A DNA stretch of 64,000 nucleotides, taken from the NCBI GenBank assembly GCA_963678675.1, contig OY783199.1, forward strand, positions 20,026,909 through 20,090,908, in the 5' to 3' direction. This document shows positions 58,820 through 64,000 of this stretch, one piece after another. Below the pieces are notes generated by a model that saw only the letters and a list, made by a program, of their open reading frames with translations, was not told the origin of the DNA and did not search any database. The position numbers were made by a program, and so were the translations under genes. How positions within the stretch are numbered: the first letter of the stretch is position 1; every line of letters starts with the position of its first letter. Source of the stretch: Xiphydria camelus. Its lineage: Eukaryota > Arthropoda > Insecta > Hymenoptera > Xiphydriidae.

Positions 58820-59385
58820 ACTGAAAAAAATATTCATATTTTTAAATTCAATTTATAATCTGAACATTTTATATGAGGCTACACTTACTCGTCAGGAAAG
58901 AAACTTTAATCACTACTATCTCATTATCTATGAGCTTTTAGTTCGTATTTATATAATACTTTTTTGAAGATTACATTTTTATCTACAACGAAGTCTTATA
59001 TCGATGTTGGTCAAAAGTTCATAAATAATGAGATAGCAATGATTCGAGTGCCTCTCTTGGCGAGTAAGTTTAGCCTCATACATATGGCGCATATTTAACA
59101 TCACACGAAGAAGAAAATGTCCGAAAAAAGAATTATTCGCAAAATTATCAGCGCGTTTCTCTAGAACGTTATGACGTCTTGAAACGTAAGAGAGACGCAC
59201 TTATATGCCAAGCAACGAGTGCTAGAGAGATAGACTTACAATACGAGGATATAGCTGCTTTTCAAAGTGTCGTTTTCCAGATAAAATAAAGCCGAAAATG
59301 AAAAACTAAAAATACGAGGTAAATAATTTTGTCTAAATTTTTGAAATGTGCAATACAGAAATTTGTGAGGAAACCAAATTGACCT
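58820..59385 (+). repeat. family Q, copy 3 of 4, interrupted
   Basis: Shares ttcatatttttaaattcaat, agagacgcacttat, ttttccaga-aaa and gccgaaaatgaaaaa. It is split by the palindrome at 58872-59080. Confidence 0.78.
58872..59080. mobile_element. family R palindrome, copy 3, inserted in family Q
   Basis: Outer arms TATGAGGCTACACTTACTCG and CGAGTAAGTTTAGCCTCATA. The inner arms carry the atctcattat-atgagctttt / aaaagttcataa-taatgagat motif shared with 12171-12300 and 41202-41340. The uninterrupted family Q copies show where it landed. Confidence 0.75.
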
Positions 59386-59751
59386 CCGACACTTAATATT
59401 CCTTTATCCTCATTTTTTCTATCAACGTTATTGTTAATAGAAGAAATGAGTAACGCGAACAGGATTAGAAAATGCTTCGTCGTACGCGACCCGTGTGGAA
59501 ATTCTTTTCGAAACCTATGCAGTTCTTACACTGAAAAAGAATTCTACTTGAGATAATTACAATTCTTTTTAGTCGAGTAAGACCTCTGTTCCGAAGTAGA
59601 AATACGAAAATAGAGAATACCACAGAATATATATCCAATCTTACTGTATAAAAGTTAAACGTTGGTCTCAATTTCTTTTAACGCGAGTTTCCTAAAAATT
59701 CTCTACAAAAAATTCAGGCTCACGTGTAATTCTTTAATGTAATGACCTTTA

Positions 59752-59891
59752 CACAATGAAAAGAATAAGGAGTAAAAAGAAAGGAATAAGATTACGTCTA
59801 TATAGTTGGAATCTTATTCCTTTACTATTTATTCAATATAAAGCCCTTCTGTGATTGGTTGAAATTCTTATTTCTTATTCCTTTCATTGTG
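59752..59891. mobile_element. 140-bp MITE, TA duplication
   Basis: CACAATGAAAAGAATAAG and CTTATTCCTTTCATTGTG at the ends, TA on both sides, with inner ggaataagatt / aatcttattcc. Related to the edge of 10562-10945. Confidence 0.82.
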
Positions 59892-60257
59892 TAATGAGCT
59901 TAAGATACGATATGTCCAGAATGGACTCTAAGAATACTGCTCTTTTAGCGTTCAACTTCCCCCTCCCTCCTTCTTACGGATAGCGGTGTGCGGGCGAATC
60001 AGTGAATCAGTGTGACTGTAGCCAGCACTCGTATCATATCGGTTCAAATCCTCTTACTCAATCGAAATTGCGAGTGTTTGTTCGCGATATTTGTAATTCA
60101 CCATCTCACAACTTGCTGGATATATTATATCTTTATGAAGATTGCTCGATTAATAATTAGTGATATAATGAATAAAATTCAATGCTTCGGCAAAAAAATG
60201 TGATTGCCACGATCGCAATTTGTTATCTATCCACGGAATTACGAATATTCCACCGTG

Positions 60258-60509
60258 CACCGAGAGGACAGTTTATTAATAATTAATAAATGTAATTTCG
60301 AATACGGCGAGATAAATATTCCATTAGGACGAGAAAATATACGTTAATTATTATAATGTTTATTTCATTCAAATGATTGCCTCAAAGGATTTAATCGTGT
60401 CAAATAAAGATCAGAATAGTTAACGAATATTTACTTGATCCAATTGGATGTTTATTTCGCCACATTTAAGCAAACCTTTATTAACTATAAAGAAATTGTT
60501 TTCTCGGTG
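60258..60509 (+). mobile_element. MITE, CAC-N-GAGAAAA group, third subfamily
   Basis: CACCGAGAGGACAGTTTATT to TTGTTTTCTCGGTG, flanks TG and TA. Same interior as 57220-57482. Confidence 0.8.
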
Positions 60510-61353
60510 TACAATACTCTCGTTACGTGATAAATATTGTGTAAAATTCTCGAGCATCTTGCATTGTGTAGGATGCTGCATCCCAGCTACCATAATAACG
60601 CGTTATAAAATTCTGTGTAGAATATAGATATTAATAATATAAAAACAATTTCATTTAATTATATTTTGATCTTTTCTATACATAGGTATAGCAAAAGATA
60701 GTTTCGTTTATTTTCTGAAAATTTTTACAAATGTTCAAGTTTTGAAAAATCGTACAGGAGACTGAAATGAAATTGAGATTTCCACCCGGGGACGTACGCG
60801 AATATCACTTGGCAAGAAATCGCTGAATTCATTCCCACCGAGTCCACCGAGCGCGGCGCCTCGTGTCGTCGTCGCCGCTAAAGCGTTACTTCGCGAACGG
60901 AGTGTACTATAAACGGGCAAATTGTGGTTACAATGTTGTGGAAACCTGTACAGTCCGCCGCGAAAGCCGACCGTAGTTGGTGTCGTGTTTCGAGAGTGCC
61001 TCGCGGAATCTTGCAGTTTTAAGGCCGTCACTTTCAATCGCGATAGTTCGCCGTTGTAATTTCGCCGTCGCGAGTGCATTCGAATTGCGTTCGCCTTCCG
61101 AAAGAAGCGCGTTGACCGACGATATAGTTAAGGGTCGGACGGTGATCCTTAAATAAAATGGCCGTCTCCAAACGAATATGTCTACGGATTGTGCTGGTAA
61201 AAAAGGTTCTTTCGGTTCGCCAAAGCAATCGCTCCGATTGAGTGCAGTTCCGGAACTCCGCGTGAGAACTCGCGCGAGATAAAAGGTATATGTTATTTGT
61301 GCACGTATGATTTTTTTACTTTTCGTTCGCATTTTTCTTTCAACCTTCTAATA
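60510..61353. other. gene-free stretch
   Basis: AT-rich, then a moderately CpG-rich block at 60780-61270 with overlapping frames. No exon was recognised. Confidence 0.45.
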
Positions 61354-61777
61354 GGCGCGCGGGGTGTATCCTACACCCCAGGCAGCTTCTTTTCATTGCC
61401 AAAGCCAAATAACATTTTTTTAAACGCTGCTACCTTCAGTAAGGTAAGTGTCTCAATTCCTAACCAGTTAAGCCCAATTCCTAACCACTTATGTATATAT
61501 TTAATTCTATTAATAAAAGTATAACATTTTGTTGTGCGTTCAATTAACAGAAATATTTATCCGAATAATAACGGATAATAAAGATATTCACGTTAACGAT
61601 CTACGAAAAGTTAACAAAGAGATATTTGAAGATTTGGTTAGAAATTGGGACATTCACCTTACCTATCGACAACTATTTTGGACAGCTGATCCACTCCTTT
61701 CCGTACGCATATCTGCACTGTGGTCATCGTAACACCTGTGTTAAAGTGATTGGGGTGTCGCTTACACCCCACGCGAC
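61354..61777. mobile_element. 424-bp element with GGGGTGTA termini, TA duplication
   Basis: GGCGCGCGGGGTGTATCC..ACACCCC on the left, GGGGTGT..TACACCCCACGCGAC on the right, each end itself a small hairpin. TA on both sides. Contains a 67-codon frame (61529-61732) without known motifs. Confidence 0.65.
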
Positions 61778-63369
61778 TATTCGCGGCACATTTTTTGTCT
61801 TCGGAAGATTGTAGGCCGATCAAAAACGTAAAGTATATATTCATGAAGCCGTAGCTTTTAGCAATGAAACGATGATATACGAATAATCAAAGCTAATCTA
61901 ACCTTATCCAGACTTGGCCAACGAAATAACTAATAAAATTATTATGTATATATAGCCATTCGAAGGAAGACTTAGGTGTACTTTCGTGTCTGCTGCTTCT
62001 TCTGTTTTTAGTGCACTATGACGTCGATTTTTAGACATATTTGATTTATAAAAATATTTAAATAATAGTTTGTTGTATTAGCGTATAGAAGTCACGTAAT
62101 TTAGATGAAAATATACCATTATCATATTTTTAGCACAGAAAACTCGTACTTTCCTAGTAGAAATATATTATGAATTTGATATATAGCTGAAGTAAGTAGG
62201 TACCTACACAAATAAATAAATAAGATTAAGAAATATATTTTTTTCATCCTTATACTCTCCATTACAGCACTGTGTTTTAAAAAGTTAATTTCGTTCATTG
62301 CAAATACAAATTTGTTACGAAAATGTGTCGAGATGTAAAAATAATGATACTTTATCCTAATATCATATATAACTCTTATTTTAATTAATTAAAATAGAAA
62401 ACTGGAAGGTTATACTTATACACCGTCTCGAGATATGTTCAAGCATGAATAATATTTATTATAAAAGTTGAAGTGTTAAAATGATTAACGTTAAACGCAT
62501 AAACATAGCAAAGTGTGCTCTACATCCCATGAGACTGTAGCGTCTCAGATTCTGACGGGCCTTTTGAAGGGCTAAAAAAACTACGTTCGCGAATTCCTCA
62601 GGGCTCCATCCCGAGTCGTGTTTTATCGAAAATGGGATCATCCACGATAAGCAGCTTCTAAATATTGTTTTAGCCTGAAAAAAATTCCCTCAATTTATTC
62701 ACGAATGAACAAAAATTTGCTTCATTCAACCACGGTGATGTTGAATGCGGCGCACCTCATGATTGTTTCAATGCCGTAAGTCTGTAAGGACAAATACATA
62801 GATTTGAGGCAACCGATTTGAAGTTGAAACAATTACACCGTAAGGTCAAATGCGCCGTCCTAAACCGTACGGATACATTTCTATCATTTTTTTCTTAAAG
62901 GAGGGATCTTATAATTGGAGACTGATTATAATGGGTGAAATAAGATCTCTTGTAATTTCTACTCGAATGGAAATCTTCGCGAACTCGCTTAATTTAATAC
63001 GAGACATCTGGTACGCCAAGTAGAACGCCGTTTACGATGTTACAATGTCGTCTGATATCAAACGCGATTCTCGCCGAGCTCTTATTCGATGCCGCCGCGG
63101 AAGGTCGAATGAAAGACGCGGTGTTCTTCGTAAACATTTTATGTTCCGCGCCCGATAATAATGTATATTCGGACTCGGGCGAGTGCACCCGTTGTGTCCT
63201 ATCGATGCAACGAATATATACGCGTCTTCGTCGCTAAAAATATCCGATCATTTGCCGTATTCGCTCAATTCGATCCCCTCGTACTAAATCCTATCTTCGA
63301 ACGTGGCAATGAATTCGAAGGACCGTCGTCTCGATTTTTTAGAGACAATTCAACAGAAATTCGAGCTTT
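61778..63369. other. gene-free stretch, mostly AT-rich
   Basis: No inverted repeat or exon was recognised. Short frames at 62459-62641 (-) and 63037-63237 (+) have no known motif. Confidence 0.45.
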
Positions 63370-63842
63370 GCATAAGAAAAAATATTCGTATTCATAAATT
63401 CAATTTGTTGTCTATAAACGTATTCTGTATCACACGAAAAAGAAAGTGTCCGAAAAAATAATTATTCACAAAATTATAAGCGTGTTTCTCTCTACAACGT
63501 TGTGACGTCGTCGAAACGCAAGAGAGACGCACTTATACCAAGCAACAAGTGCGAGAGGGACTACAGTCAACTCTCGTTATAAGGCCGGTGCAGGGGCTGT
63601 AGGAGAGGCGCATTCTGAGAAATGGCCTTCCCCCACTCCTTGCGTCACCCCTCAAACGGTTTCTTACTTTCATTTTAGAAGGACCACAGGGCCAAAGTAA
63701 CCCGTGTTGACGAGCGGCCTTATAACGAGAGAAGAAACGTTTAAGACGAAGAACGAAGGCCGAAAATGAAAAAGTACGAGGTAGGCGATTTTATCCAAAT
63801 ATTTCGAATCTGCGATAAAAATAATTAGCGAGAAAACCGAAT
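63370..63842 (+). repeat. family Q, copy 4 of 4, interrupted
   Basis: Shares cgaaaaaataattattcaca, gtgacgtcgtcgaaacgcaa, gagacgcacttataccaag and ggccgaaaatgaaaaagt. Split by the MITE at 63564-63733. Ends gagaaaaccgaatcg, as in copy 1. Confidence 0.78.
63564..63733. mobile_element. ~170-bp Tc1/mariner-like MITE
   Basis: CAGTCAACTCTCGTTATAAG on the left after TA, CTTATAACGAGAGAAG on the right. The outermost bases of the right end have diverged. Inserted in a family Q repeat. Confidence 0.7.
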
Positions 63843-64000
63843 CGCCGGTGGTACCGCGGGTAGTCCAGAAGAGAGAGCGTTCGAAAGGTTACGCTCGCTA
63901 GCGCACGCGAGGTGTCGAGAAGGAAGGCAAGCGAGAATCTCGTGGTTGTATCTTCCTCGGCAGGTACGACTACATGCGGACAGGTATAGTTTCGCAATAC

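Noticed and set aside
60043..60056. GGTTCAAATCC, tRNA B-box-like
   Set aside because: No A box at the right distance and no cloverleaf could be built upstream.
1..64000. CRISPR arrays, operons, bacterial promoters
   Set aside because: The window is eukaryotic (GT-AG introns, insect gene, microsatellites). No regularly spaced repeat array was seen.

Overview
This is a eukaryotic, almost certainly insect, window. The only protein-coding gene that can be assigned is the 3' end of prospero (pros, the arthropod orthologue of vertebrate PROX1) on the + strand. Two exons can be read base by base: 24768-24912, which holds the end of the homeodomain recognition helix and the start of the Prospero domain, and 25918-26097, which holds the rest of the Prospero domain and the stop. 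They join in phase 0 across a 1,005 bp intron and match the family without a gap. The rest is non-coding. Dense dinucleotide microsatellites, CpG-rich blocks alternating with AT-rich ones, and many small DNA transposons would suit an ant-like hymenopteran. That placement is an inference from style, not from a marker.

Layout. Positions 1-24767 hold no exon I can support. They are most simply read as the long pros intron that splits the homeodomain, since the upstream half of the homeodomain is not visible here. This part alternates CpG-rich, microsatellite-bearing blocks (about 3.5-4.3, 5.0-5.6, 6.2-7.5, 9.5-10.4, 12.6-13.4, 14.2-15.0, 16.0-17.2, 17.9-18.9 and 20.0-21.1 kb) with AT-rich blocks full of palindromic miniature elements (MITEs). 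From 24.77 to 26.10 kb come the two pros exons. Nearly 70 percent of the intron between them is one foldback transposon.

From 26.10 to about 50.1 kb there is a stretch with no recognisable gene. It is repeat-poorer than its flanks, often purine-rich on the + strand, and contains several TGTANATA (Pumilio-type) sites and several AATAAA signals. It ends in a tight pair of AATAAA signals at 50103-50117. I propose it as a candidate very long pros 3' UTR; this is inference and needs RNA data. From 50.1 kb to the end the window is mainly transposon debris, with a pogo/Tigger relic, a PIF/Harbinger-type element, a four-level nest at 55.0-57.5 kb and several repeat families.

The most notable non-genic pattern is a large set of otherwise different palindromic MITEs that share the terminus CAC-N-GAGAAAA. 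They are flanked by exact 2-bp target duplications whose sequence varies from copy to copy (TA, CA, CG, TG, AT). At least ten copies in 64 kb have matching dinucleotides. I cannot assign this group to a named transposon superfamily.
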